Shown: positions 6,031-13,690 of the stretch, in pieces | How positions within the stretch are numbered: the stretch's first letter is position 1 | Layout of the letters: each line of letters starts with the position of its first letter | Source: Microbacteriaceae bacterium UBA1487 | Lineage (GTDB): Bacteria > Actinomycetota > Actinomycetes > Actinomycetales > Microbacteriaceae | DNA: 18,360 bases | Assembly: GCA_002325245.1 (NCBI GenBank) | Contig: DCRR01000008.1 | Coordinates: 1,233-19,592, forward strand | Reading direction: 5' to 3' | Notes under the pieces: generated by a model | The model's database searches: none | The model's input: the letters and a program-made list of their open reading frames with translations, nothing else | Told to the model about the DNA's origin: nothing | Made by a program: the position numbers and the translations under genes

Positions 6031-6725
6031 TGCCGACCGGTTCCTCCGCGGCACGCTCCCACGCCTCCCCGCAGCTGCTCAGCATCGGGCAGGTGCTGGC
6101 GCGGCTGAATCCCGAATTCCCCGAGCTGTCGCCCTCGAAGCTCCGGTTCCTGGAGGAGCGGAAGCTGGTGACCCCGTCGCGCACGGAGTCGGGCTACCGC
6201 AAGTTCTCGCACGCCGACGTCGAACGGGTGCGCCTCGTGCTGTCGATGCAGCGCGACTACTACCTGCCGCTCAAGGTCATCCGCGCGTACCTCGACGACC
6301 TGGATGCGGGACGTGATCCGGTGCTTCCCGGCGGGGGTGCGGTGCTCGGCTCGTCGATGCTGCCCACCGAACGCCGACTGACCCGGGATGAGCTGATCCG
6401 CGGGGCGGGCGCGACGACGCTGCTGCTCGGCGACGCGATCTCGGCGTCGCTCATCGTTCCCGCGGAGCACTACGGCGACGAGGCCCTCGCGGTTCTGACC
6501 GCGCTGGTCGAGCTGCAGCGCTCGGGAATCGAGCCGCGGCACCTGCGCGGCTTCCGCGCGTCGGCCGAGCGTGAACTGGGGCTCATCGAGACGGCGCTGA
6601 TTCCGGTCGCGCGCCGCACCGACTCGGCGAGTCGGGCGAAGGCGCGCGAGATGGCGCGCGAGATCGCCGGCCAGCTCGAGGTCGTGCGCTCCAACCTGAT
6701 TCGCTCGGCGCTCAGCAAGCTCTGA
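6030..6725 (+). CDS. ftsR: MerR family transcriptional regulator, FtsR/Rv1828-like
   Basis: A 231-residue regulator. The MerR winged helix-turn-helix covers about residues 17-80 (LLSIGQVLARLNPEF...LSPSKLRFLEERKLVTPSR...GYRKFSHADVERVRLVLSMQRD), followed by the YYLPLKVIRAYLD helix. The C-terminal half has no metal-binding cysteine pattern, so it is unlike classical metal sensors. Sequence style and position directly after garA match mycobacterial Rv1828 and corynebacterial FtsR, which has been linked to control of ftsZ. The ATG overlaps the garA stop as TGATG, so it is read from the same operon. The ligand, if any, is unknown. Naming as FtsR rests on recalled family features and synteny. Confidence 0.85.
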   Translation: MPTGSSAARSHASPQLLSIGQVLARLNPEFPELSPSKLRFLEERKLVTPSRTESGYRKFSHADVERVRLVLSMQRDYYLPLKVIRAYLDDLDAGRDPVLPGGGAVLGSSMLPTERRLTRDELIRGAGATTLLLGDAISASLIVPAEHYGDEALAVLTALVELQRSGIEPRHLRGFRASAERELGLIETALIPVARRTDSASRAKAREMAREIAGQLEVVRSNLIRSALSKL

Positions 6726-6770
6726 TCCATCGAATTCGTCCGTCGCTCCCGCGTGTCGCGCGCGATGTGA

Positions 6771-6799
6771 TTGTCGTCGCCGCATGTCGTCGGTACCGT
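6771..6799 (+). promoter_or_regulatory. Putative promoter of second MerR gene (TTGTCG-17-TACCGT)
   Basis: TTGTCG at 6771-6776 and TACCGT at 6794-6799 are separated by 17 bases, the best -35/-10 pair in the window. Transcription would start near 6806, giving a leader of about 60 bases that contains the palindrome at 6813-6832. Confidence 0.55.
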
Positions 6800-6812
6800 G
6801 GGGGAAGACGAG

Positions 6813-6832
6813 AAGTTGAAGTTCAACTTCAA
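6813..6832. promoter_or_regulatory. Overlapping palindromes, probable MerR-type operator
   Basis: AAGTTGAA-G-TTCAACTT (6813-6829) and TTGAAGTT-C-AACTTCAA (6816-6832) are two perfect inverted repeats with 8-base arms whose centres are three bases apart. The stretch is A/T-rich against a G/C-rich background. It lies just downstream of the predicted transcription start and upstream of the Shine-Dalgarno site of the Rv1830-like gene. A site for autoregulation or for the adjacent FtsR-like protein is inferred. Confidence 0.65.
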
Positions 6833-6866
6833 GCTGAGGGTTACCCCGGCGGATCGAGGATGGCAG

Positions 6867-7418
6867 ATGAGCGACGTGAAACGCAGTGAGGACTCGCGCT
6901 ACGACCTCGGTCTCCTCTTTACCGACGGGTTGCCCGAGATGGATGACACCGCGGGCTACCGCGGCACCGTCGCGGCTCGTGCCGCGGGCATCAGCTACCG
7001 TCAACTCGACTACTGGGCTCGCACGCAGCTGGTCGAGCCCACCGTGCGCGGGGCAGCCGGATCCGGATCGCAGCGCCTCTACGGCTTTCGCGACATCCTC
7101 GTGCTCAAGCTCGTCAAGCGGCTCCTCGACACCGGGATCTCGCTTCAGCAGATCCGCACCGCCGTCAACCAGCTTCGCGAATCCGGTGTGAACGATCTCG
7201 CCCAGACCACGCTCATGAGCGATGGCGCGAGTGTCTACCTGTGCACCTCCGACGATGAGGTCATCGACCTGGTGAGTCGCGGGCAGGGTGTCTTCGGCAT
7301 CGCGGTCGGCAAGGTGCTGCGCGAGGTAGAGACGAGCCTCGTCGACCTCGACACGGTCAGTGCCGACGAGCAGCGCGACGACCTCGCCGCCAAGCGCGCC
7401 TCGCGCGCCGCCAGCTGA
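6867..7418 (+). CDS. MerR family transcriptional regulator, Rv1830-like
   Basis: A 183-residue regulator with a MerR helix-turn-helix at about residues 33-100 (GTVAARAAGISYRQLDYWARTQLVEPTVRG...RLYGFRDILVLKLVKRLLDTGISLQQIR). The GISYRQLDYWARTQLV helix pair is hallmark sequence for the Rv1830 (McdR/ResR) group, linked in mycobacteria to cell division and drug resilience. A C-terminal part (VYLCTSDDEVIDLVSRGQGVFGIAVGKVLREVE) is also typical. ATG 6867 follows GAGGA at 6856-6860 with six bases between; the open frame reaches back to 6771 but that part contains the promoter and palindrome. In mycobacteria a bifunctional nuclease gene sits between the two regulators; here it is absent, leaving a 141-base regulatory gap. 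Confidence 0.88.
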   Translation: MSDVKRSEDSRYDLGLLFTDGLPEMDDTAGYRGTVAARAAGISYRQLDYWARTQLVEPTVRGAAGSGSQRLYGFRDILVLKLVKRLLDTGISLQQIRTAVNQLRESGVNDLAQTTLMSDGASVYLCTSDDEVIDLVSRGQGVFGIAVGKVLREVETSLVDLDTVSADEQRDDLAAKRASRAAS

Positions 7419-7432
7419 CCCACCCCGTATCT

Positions 7433-7485
7433 GCCGAGCGCTGCCCGAACTCACGAGCGCGGTCGGTTCTTCGGCAGCGCTCGGC
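7433..7485. terminator. 13-bp perfect hairpin between convergent genes (bidirectional terminator)
   Basis: GCCGAGCGCTGCC (7433-7445) pairs perfectly with GGCAGCGCTCGGC (7473-7485). After one bulged C the stem can add GAA/TTC, with a loop of about 20 bases. It sits between the stops of the Rv1830-like gene and the convergent ParA gene. No T tract follows on either side, as is common in actinobacteria. Confidence 0.7.
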
Positions 7486-7498
7486 GAGGTTGTGAAGG

Positions 7499-8332
7499 CT
7501 AGGGGCTGGGTTCGGCCTCGGGCGCGGGCTCTGGGGTGGGCAGGTCCTGCAGGTTCGCCGTGCGCAGCACGCGGTCCAGCAGCTGATCGAAGTGCCGCGC
7601 CATCTCCTGCGCGCTCTCGCCCGGCCAGATGTGCAACGGCTTCGCGGCTCCCTGCGCCTGCTGCAGTGACGTGCGCTCCGGCAGCTGCGGCGACAGCACG
7701 AGCGGCCCGAACATGTCGCGCAGCTCCTTGATGCGGAACTGGTGCTCGAGCGACTGCACGCGCGCCCGGTTGACGACGATGCCCAGAGGCTGAAGACGAG
7801 GGGAGAGCCCGCGGCGGATCTCCTCGATCGCACGCAGTGCGCGGTCAGCCGCGGCGACGGAGAACAGCCCGGGCTCGGTGACGACGGTCACGCGATCACT
7901 CGCCGCCCAGGCGGTGCGGGTGAGGGCGTTGAGGGACGGTGCGCAGTCGATGAGCACGAGCTCGTAGTCCTGCTCGACGTGCGCGAGCGCCTCCTCGAGC
8001 TTCCAGATGTCGCGAATGCTCGGATGCGGGCCGTCGAAGTTGATCGCCGACGGCGAGCCGATCAGCACATCCACCGTGCCACGGTGCCCACGCGTCCACC
8101 CGGAGGGGGCGATCGCGGCGCGGACGGTCTTCTCCTTCGGCGAGGCGAGGACATCCGCGATATTGAGATGGCCCGTGACCGAGATATCCATTCCGGTCGA
8201 CACATCGGACTGCGGATCGAGATCCACGACCAGCGTGGAAACGCCGCGCGCGAAGGCCGCAGACGCCAATCCGAGCGTCACGGTGGTCTTGCCTACGCCC
8301 CCTTTGAGGGAGCTGACGCTCAGTACGTGCAC
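7499..8332 (-). CDS. ParA/Soj-family ATPase without ParB partner
   Basis: A 277-residue deviant-Walker ATPase. The Walker A motif KGGVGKTT spans residues 10-17, with signature Lys10 and Lys15. The A' motif VVDLDPQSDVS includes Asp37 and Asp39. The Walker B motif is LVLIDCAPSLNALT (Asp129). Such proteins dimerise on ATP and position DNA, plasmids or protein assemblies. No parB, parS-like cluster or replication gene is nearby, so a role in chromosome segregation is not supported; cargo is unknown. The C-terminus ends in an acidic proline-rich tail (LPTPEPAPEAEPSP). The start is a GTG at 8332, preceded on the minus strand by TAGGCT (8341-8346) eight bases away and no Shine-Dalgarno site. Divergent from pyruvate carboxylase and convergent with the Rv1830-like gene. 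Confidence 0.88.
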   Translation of the reverse strand: MHVLSVSSLKGGVGKTTVTLGLASAAFARGVSTLVVDLDPQSDVSTGMDISVTGHLNIADVLASPKEKTVRAAIAPSGWTRGHRGTVDVLIGSPSAINFDGPHPSIRDIWKLEEALAHVEQDYELVLIDCAPSLNALTRTAWAASDRVTVVTEPGLFSVAAADRALRAIEEIRRGLSPRLQPLGIVVNRARVQSLEHQFRIKELRDMFGPLVLSPQLPERTSLQQAQGAAKPLHIWPGESAQEMARHFDQLLDRVLRTANLQDLPTPEPAPEAEPSP

Positions 8333-8340
8333 GAGAAGGG

Positions 8341-8346
8341 AGCCTA
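8341..8346 (-). promoter_or_regulatory. Putative -10 box (TAGGCT) for ParA-family gene
   Basis: Minus-strand TAGGCT ends eight bases before GTG 8332, fitting a leaderless message. Its expected -35 position (about 8364-8369) coincides with the predicted transcription start of the divergent pyruvate carboxylase gene. Confidence 0.45.
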
Positions 8347-8353
8347 CCTTCAG

Positions 8354-8359
8354 TAATCT
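8354..8359 (+). promoter_or_regulatory. Putative -10 box (TAATCT) for pyruvate carboxylase
   Basis: TAATCT lies 39 bases before ATG 8399, giving a leader of about 32 bases that includes the Shine-Dalgarno site GAGAGGA (8388-8394). No clear -35 box is visible. Confidence 0.45.
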
Positions 8360-8398
8360 GAGAGCAGCAGAAAATCAGCCGCGTGCCGAGAGGACCGA

Positions 8399-11300
8399 AT
8401 GTTCAAGAAGATCCTGGTAGCGAACCGCGGTGAAATCGCGATCCGTGCTTTCCGTGCTGCCTACGAGTTGGGCGCCAAGACGGTGGCCGTGTATCCCTAC
8501 GAGGATCGCAACTCGATGCACCGTCTCAAGGCCGACGAGGCCTACCTGATCGGCGAGGAGGGCCACCCGGTCCGCGCCTACCTCGACGTGAGCGAGATCA
8601 TCCGTGTCGCCAAGGAAGCTGGCGCCGACGCCATCTACCCCGGCTACGGATTCCTCTCCGAGAACCCCGACCTCGCCCAGTCGGCTGCCGACAACGGCAT
8701 CACCTTCATCGGCCCCGGCAGCAACGTGCTGGAGATGGCTGGAAACAAGGTCACCGCCAAGGAGCACGCGATCTCCGCCGGCGTGCCCGTGCTGAAGTCG
8801 ACCCCGGCGACGACCGACATCGAGGTGCTGCTCGCCGGTGTCGACGAGATCGGGTTCCCCGTCTTCGCCAAGGCGGTCGCCGGCGGTGGCGGTCGCGGAA
8901 TGCGTCGCGTCGACAAGCGCGAAGAACTCCGTGGCGCACTCGAAGCCGCCATGCGCGAGGCCGACAGCGCCTTCGGCGACCCGACCATGTTCATCGAGCA
9001 GGCCGTCGTCCGCCCGCGTCACATCGAGGTCCAGATCCTCGCCGACGCGACGGGCGAGACGATCCACCTGTTCGAGCGCGACTGCTCGGTGCAGCGTCGT
9101 CACCAGAAGGTGGTGGAGATCGCCCCGGCCCCCAACCTCGACGAGGAGACCCGCCAAGCGATGTACCGCGACGCGGTCGCGTTCGCGAAGTCGATCGGCT
9201 ACGTCAACGCCGGAACGGTCGAGTTCCTGCTCGACACCGCGGGGGAGCGCGCCGGGCAGCACGTCTTCATCGAGATGAACCCGCGCATCCAGGTCGAGCA
9301 CACCGTCACCGAAGAGGTCACCGACGTCGACCTGGTGCAGTCGCAGATGCGCATCGCGGCCGGCGCCACGCTCGCCGAGCTGGGGCTGACGCAGGACTCC
9401 GTGCAGCTGCACGGCGCGGCCCTGCAGACGCGCATCACGACCGAGGACCCGGCGGCCAACTTCCGCCCGGACACGGGCAAGATCACCACCTACCGCTCGC
9501 CCGGCGGCTCCGGAATCCGTCTCGACGGCGGCACGGTGCAGACCGGTTCGCAGATCAGCCCGCACTTCGACTCGATGCTGGCCAAGATGACGGCCCGCGG
9601 CCGCGACTTCCCGGCCGCGGTGGCGCGCGCCAAGCGCGGTCTGGCGGAGTTCCGCATCCGCGGTGTCTCCACCAACATCCCCTTCCTGCAAGCGGTGCTC
9701 GAGGACCCGGCATTCGTCGCCGGAGACCTCGCGACGAGCTTCATCGATGAGCGTCCCGAGCTGTTCAACGGGCACGAGTCGCGCGACCGCGGCACCAAGA
9801 TCCTCAGCTGGCTCGCCGACGTGACCGTCAACCAGCCCAACGGATCCGGCGCGCACGCGATCGACCCGGCCCGCAAGCTGCCTGCCGTCGACCTCGACGC
9901 CGCGGCGCCCGCGGGAACCCGGCAGAAGCTGCTCGAGCTCGGACCGGCGGGCTTCGCCAACGCGCTGCGGCAGCAGACGGCTCTCGCGGTCACCGAGACC
10001 ACGTTCCGCGACGCGCACCAGTCGCTGCTCGCGACCCGGGTGCGCACCAAGGACCTGACGGCGGTCATGCCGCACGTCGCGCGGCTCACGCCCGAGCTGT
10101 GGAGCGTGGAGGCCTGGGGCGGCGCGACCTACGACGTCGCGCTGCGCTTCCTCGGCGAGGACCCGTGGGAGCGACTTTCCACCATGCGCGAGGCGCTGCC
10201 GAACGTCGCGATCCAGATGCTCTTGCGCGGCCGCAACACGGTCGGCTATACGCCGTATCCGACGGAGGTGACGAGCGCGTTCGTGCGCGAGGCAGCCTCG
10301 ACGGGTGTCGACATCTTCCGCATCTTCGACGCGCTCAACGACGTCGACCAGATGCGTCCCGCGATCGACGCGGTGCTCGAGACCGGCAGCACCGTCGCCG
10401 AGGTGGCGCTCTGCTACACGGCCGACCTGCTCGACCCCGACGAGACGCTCTACACGCTCGACTACTACCTGAAGCTCGCCGAGCAGATGGTGGAGGCGGG
10501 GGCGCACATCCTGGCGATCAAGGACATGGCGGGCCTGCTGCGCGCCGGTGCCGCTGAGAAGCTCGTCACGGCCCTGCGCGAGCGCTTCGATCTTCCCGTC
10601 CATGTGCACACGCACGACACGGCAGGCGGCCAGCTGGCGACGCTCATGGCGGCCTCACGAGCCGGTGCCGACGCCGTGGACGCCGCGAGCGCCCCGATGG
10701 CGGGCACGACCAGCCAGCCCTCGCTCTCGGCGCTCGTCGCCGCGACCGCGCACACCGAGCGCGACACCGGGCTGTCGCTGCAGGCGGTGAGCGACCTCGA
10801 ACCGTACTGGGAGGCGGTCCGCGGCGCCTACCGGCCGTTCGAATCCGGGCTTCCGGGCCCCACCGGTCGCGTGTACAAGCACGAGATCCCCGGCGGTCAG
10901 CTCTCCAATCTGCGTCAGCAGGCGATCGCGCTCGGCCTCGAAGACCGCTTCGAGGTGATCGAAGACCTCTACGCCGCCGCCAGCCAGATGCTCGGCCGCC
11001 CGCCGAAGGTCACGCCGTCGTCGAAGGTGGTCGGCGATCTCGCCCTCGCTCTCGCCGCGGCGAACGCCGACCCGGCCGAGTTCGAGCAGAACCCCGACAA
11101 GTTCGACATTCCGGACTCTGTGATCGGGTTCATGGCCGGCGAGCTGGGCGATCTGCCCGGCGGATGGCCGGAGCCGCTGCGCACCAAGATCCTCGAGGGC
11201 CGCGACGTCAAGATCGGCGTCGAGCCGATCACCGCCGAGGATGAGAAGGCCCTCGCCGGTGCGCCCGAGGAGCGCCGTTCCGCGCTCAACCGCCTGCTGT

Positions 11301-11797
11301 TCCCCGGCCCGACCAAGCAGTTCGAGCAGGTGCGCGAGATGTTCGGCGACCTGTCGGTCGTCGACACCATCGACTACCTGTACGGACTGAAGCCGGGCAC
11401 CGAGCACGCCGTGCCCATCGCCCCGGGCGTCGACCTGTTCGTCGGGCTCGAAGCCATCGGCGAGATCGACGAGAAGGGCATGCGCACCGTCATGACCACG
11501 CTCAACGGCCAGTTGCGGCCGGTCTACGTGCGCGATCGGAGCGTCGCCATCTCGACCCCCACGGCCGAGAAGGCGGATCCGGGCAAGCCGGGGCAGATCG
11601 CTGCGCCGTTCTCGGGCGTGGTCACGCTGAAGGTCGCCGACGGCGAGAAGGTGGAAGCCGGTCAGCCGGTGGCGTCGATCGAGGCGATGAAGATGGAGGC
11701 GGCCATCACGTCGCCGATCGCCGGCACGGTGAAGCGTCTGGCGATCCCGGCGACTCAGCAGGTGGAGGCGGGCGACCTGTTGGTGGTCGTCGAGTGA
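8399..11797 (+). CDS. pyc: Pyruvate carboxylase
   Basis: A 1132-residue single-chain enzyme that carboxylates pyruvate to oxaloacetate using ATP, bicarbonate and biotin, refilling the TCA cycle. The order is canonical. The biotin carboxylase and ATP-grasp part runs to about 450 (KILVANRGEIAIRAFRAA at the start, glycine-rich GGGGRGMRRV near 162, EMNPRIQVEHTVTEEVT from 292). The DRE-TIM carboxyltransferase contains TFRDAHQSLLATR at 535-547, the candidate carbamylated Lys708 in AIKDMAGLL, and metal ligands His737 and His739 in HVHTHDTAGG. A PYC/OADA domain spans roughly 820-1020. The C-terminal biotinyl domain has Lys1098 in EAMKMEA. The length matches bacterial Pyc and nothing is missing. ATG 8399 has GAGAGGA five bases upstream. 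Expected to be biotinylated by BirA encoded elsewhere. Confidence 0.98.
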   Translation: MFKKILVANRGEIAIRAFRAAYELGAKTVAVYPYEDRNSMHRLKADEAYLIGEEGHPVRAYLDVSEIIRVAKEAGADAIYPGYGFLSENPDLAQSAADNGITFIGPGSNVLEMAGNKVTAKEHAISAGVPVLKSTPATTDIEVLLAGVDEIGFPVFAKAVAGGGGRGMRRVDKREELRGALEAAMREADSAFGDPTMFIEQAVVRPRHIEVQILADATGETIHLFERDCSVQRRHQKVVEIAPAPNLDEETRQAMYRDAVAFAKSIGYVNAGTVEFLLDTAGERAGQHVFIEMNPRIQVEHTVTEEVTDVDLVQSQMRIAAGATLAELGLTQDSVQLHGAALQTRITTEDPAANFRPDTGKITTYRSPGGSGIRLDGGTVQTGSQISPHFDSMLAKMTARGRDFPAAVARAKRGLAEFRIRGVSTNIPFLQAVLEDPAFVAGDLATSFIDERPELFNGHESRDRGTKILSWLADVTVNQPNGSGAHAIDPARKLPAVDLDAAAPAGTRQKLLELGPAGFANALRQQTALAVTETTFRDAHQSLLATRVRTKDLTAVMPHVARLTPELWSVEAWGGATYDVALRFLGEDPWERLSTMREALPNVAIQMLLRGRNTVGYTPYPTEVTSAFVREAASTGVDIFRIFDALNDVDQMRPAIDAVLETGSTVAEVALCYTADLLDPDETLYTLDYYLKLAEQMVEAGAHILAIKDMAGLLRAGAAEKLVTALRERFDLPVHVHTHDTAGGQLATLMAASRAGADAVDAASAPMAGTTSQPSLSALVAATAHTERDTGLSLQAVSDLEPYWEAVRGAYRPFESGLPGPTGRVYKHEIPGGQLSNLRQQAIALGLEDRFEVIEDLYAAASQMLGRPPKVTPSSKVVGDLALALAAANADPAEFEQNPDKFDIPDSVIGFMAGELGDLPGGWPEPLRTKILEGRDVKIGVEPITAEDEKALAGAPEERRSALNRLLFPGPTKQFEQVREMFGDLSVVDTIDYLYGLKPGTEHAVPIAPGVDLFVGLEAIGEIDEKGMRTVMTTLNGQLRPVYVRDRSVAISTPTAEKADPGKPGQIAAPFSGVVTLKVADGEKVEAGQPVASIEAMKMEAAITSPIAGTVKRLAIPATQQVEAGDLLVVVE

Positions 11798-11814
11798 GTG
11801 GCGTGCCGCGCCGG

Positions 11815-11820
11815 TAGACT
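11815..11820 (+). promoter_or_regulatory. Putative -10 box (TAGACT) before MinD/ParA-like gene
   Basis: TAGACT lies 18 bases after the pyruvate carboxylase stop. Transcription would start near 11827, where an in-frame TTG also sits. The leader of about 36 bases then carries AAAGGGGAG before the GTG starts at 11857 and 11863. Confidence 0.45.
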
Positions 11821-11862
11821 CGGACGTTGGCGCGAACCTGCGCCGGCGAAAGGGGAGTGAGC

Positions 11863-13179
11863 GTGGCGCGATTGCGCAGCGAGGAGCCGAGGGCAGCCGA
11901 CGAGTTCGGCGGCGCGGCTTCCGAGGTGGACGGCGACGAGGGGCTCGCGGCCCAGCTGCCGGAGAGCCTCACGGTGAGCGTCGAGTTGCCCACGACGGTG
12001 CACGAGCCCGCCGATGACGAGGCGGCGGTCACGCTGCACGACGTCGCGATCACTCCGGTGCTGCCGCACGGCGACGACCTGGCGACCACGTCGATCCACC
12101 TCGACGCGGACGAGCACGCCGAGCTTCCCGGCGGCGACGAGACCGACGCGGACTCGGCTGAGCAGGCGGTCGCGATCGTGCCGCCGCTGCCGGGCGACGA
12201 CATCGCCGCGCCGAGCGGCGATGCCGCCTCTCCGGAGTCGGCGTCGATGCTCACGGCCGAGCGCCTGCTGCACGAGAAGAGCGGCGCCCGCGGCGGCGTC
12301 CCCGAGGGGTTCTGGCCCCACCTCGTCTATCAGGCGAGCTTCCACCAGATCAATCTCGGCGACTCGCCCGCGGTGCGCGAGCGCAAGCAGCTCGATGCGC
12401 GCATCGCGAAGCGGCTCGAGGGCGGCACCCGCTTCGTGCCGGTGCTCACCCGGAAGGGCGGGGTCGGCAAGACCACCATCACGACGATTCTCGGCATGGC
12501 TCTCGCCGACGTGCGCGAAGACCGCGTCATCGCCGTCGACGCGAACCCCGACCGCGGAACGCTCTCCGAGCGGGTCAACAAGCAGACGCGGTCGACCGTG
12601 CGCGATCTCGTGACGCACGCCCCGAGCATCCGCGACTTCTCGGAGCTGTCCACGCACGTCTCACGCGATGAGACGCGCCTGGACGTGCTGGCCTCCGACA
12701 CCGACCCTTTGCTCTCCGAGGCCTTCGACGAGGACGACTACAACGTCGTCGCCGACATCGCGGCGCGCTACTACTCGCTCGTGCTCACGGACTGCGGCAC
12801 CGGAATCGTCCACTCCGTCATGCGGGCCACGCTGCAGCGTGCGGATGCCGTGGTCATCGTCTCCGGCGGCAGCGTCGACGAGGCTCGGCTCGCCTCCGAG
12901 ACGCTCACCTGGCTGGAGGCGAACGGCTATGGCGACCTGGTGAAGAACGCGATCGTCGCCCTCAACACGGCCACCCAGGGCACCAACCTGGTGAAGCTCG
13001 ACGAGATCGAGGCGCACTTCCGCTCGCGGGTGCGGGAGATCGTGCGCATTCCCTACGACCCGGAGCTCGCCGCTGGTTCGGTGGTGCGCTTCTCGGCGCT
13101 GCAGAAGTTCACGCGCGACTCGGCTCGGGAGCTGGCGGCGCTCGTGATGGACGGGCTGCCGGCCCGGCGGTCGGCATGA
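11863..13179 (+). CDS. MinD/ParA-like ATPase with acidic N-terminal extension
   Basis: A 438-residue protein in two parts. Residues 1 to about 130 are acidic, low in complexity and probably disordered (repeated Asp/Glu/Ala/Pro, few aromatics). The ATPase domain starts near 185: Walker A RKGGVGKTT with Lys198 and Lys203, VIAVDANPDRGTLSERV (Asp226), and a Walker B-like LVLTDCGTG (Asp310). The ANPDRGTLSERV style resembles the MinD/ParA-like proteins of actinobacteria that include EspI of the ESX-1 system, but no type VII secretion gene is near. The function is unknown; membrane or polar positioning is a guess. The start could be TTG 11827 (leaderless), GTG 11857 or GTG 11863; the last has AAAGGGGAG at best spacing. 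Its stop overlaps the deformylase ATG (ATGA). Confidence 0.82.
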   Translation: MARLRSEEPRAADEFGGAASEVDGDEGLAAQLPESLTVSVELPTTVHEPADDEAAVTLHDVAITPVLPHGDDLATTSIHLDADEHAELPGGDETDADSAEQAVAIVPPLPGDDIAAPSGDAASPESASMLTAERLLHEKSGARGGVPEGFWPHLVYQASFHQINLGDSPAVRERKQLDARIAKRLEGGTRFVPVLTRKGGVGKTTITTILGMALADVREDRVIAVDANPDRGTLSERVNKQTRSTVRDLVTHAPSIRDFSELSTHVSRDETRLDVLASDTDPLLSEAFDEDDYNVVADIAARYYSLVLTDCGTGIVHSVMRATLQRADAVVIVSGGSVDEARLASETLTWLEANGYGDLVKNAIVALNTATQGTNLVKLDEIEAHFRSRVREIVRIPYDPELAAGSVVRFSALQKFTRDSARELAALVMDGLPARRSA

Positions 13180-13679
13180 CCGAACGTCAGATCCGGCTCT
13201 TCGGAGATCCGGTGCTCCGTTCGGCGAGCGATCCGATCTCCGTGAAGCCCGGCGACGCGAAGCTGCTCGCGCTCGCGGAGGACCTGGTCGACTCGGTGAA
13301 GCTGCCCGGTCGTGCTGGCGTCGCGGCGCCGCAGATCGGCGTGGGGCTGCGGGCCTTCTCGTACAACGTCGACGGCGAGGTCGGCTACGTGTTCAACCCG
13401 GTGCTCGAGGTCTCGGGTGAGCCGGAGGACGTCGACGAGGGATGCCTGTCGGTGCCCGGATTCTCGTTCCCGCGTTCGCGCTACCCGTACGCACGGGTGA
13501 CCGGCGTGGACGCGCACGGCAACGACGTCGTCCTGGAGGGCGACGGGCTGATGGCGCAGGCGCTGCAGCACGAGTGCGACCACCTCGACGGCAAGCTCTA
13601 CGTCGAAGGCCTGGCGCCCGAGATCAAGCGCGAGGCGCTGCGCGAGATCCGCCAGTCCGACTGGTTCGCGCCCCGCTGA
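13176..13679 (+). CDS. def: Peptide deformylase
   Basis: A 167-residue metalloenzyme that removes the formyl group from the N-terminal methionine of new proteins. All three motifs are visible. Motif I is AGVAAPQ at 47-53. Motif II is EGCLS at 88-92 with metal ligand Cys90. Motif III is HECDH at 132-136 with ligands His132 and His136 and catalytic Glu133. In motif I the first glycine of the usual GxGxAAPQ is replaced by Arg46. The ATG overlaps the stop of the preceding ATPase gene by four bases, so translation is probably coupled; the usual partner fmt is not adjacent. Genomes of this group often carry more than one deformylase gene, so this may be one of several. Convergent with the acyl-CoA ligase across a repeat-filled gap. 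Confidence 0.95.
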   Translation: MTERQIRLFGDPVLRSASDPISVKPGDAKLLALAEDLVDSVKLPGRAGVAAPQIGVGLRAFSYNVDGEVGYVFNPVLEVSGEPEDVDEGCLSVPGFSFPRSRYPYARVTGVDAHGNDVVLEGDGLMAQALQHECDHLDGKLYVEGLAPEIKREALREIRQSDWFAPR

Positions 13680-13690
13680 TCCCACCCGAG

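Noticed and set aside
5991..7454. 487-codon minus-strand open frame across both MerR genes
   Set aside because: It is antisense to two clear MerR regulators and crosses their promoter gap; no motif supports it.
8375..10615. 746-codon open frame on the minus strand opposite pyruvate carboxylase
   Set aside because: It is an antisense shadow with the same low-complexity composition; the plus-strand frame has every pyruvate carboxylase motif.
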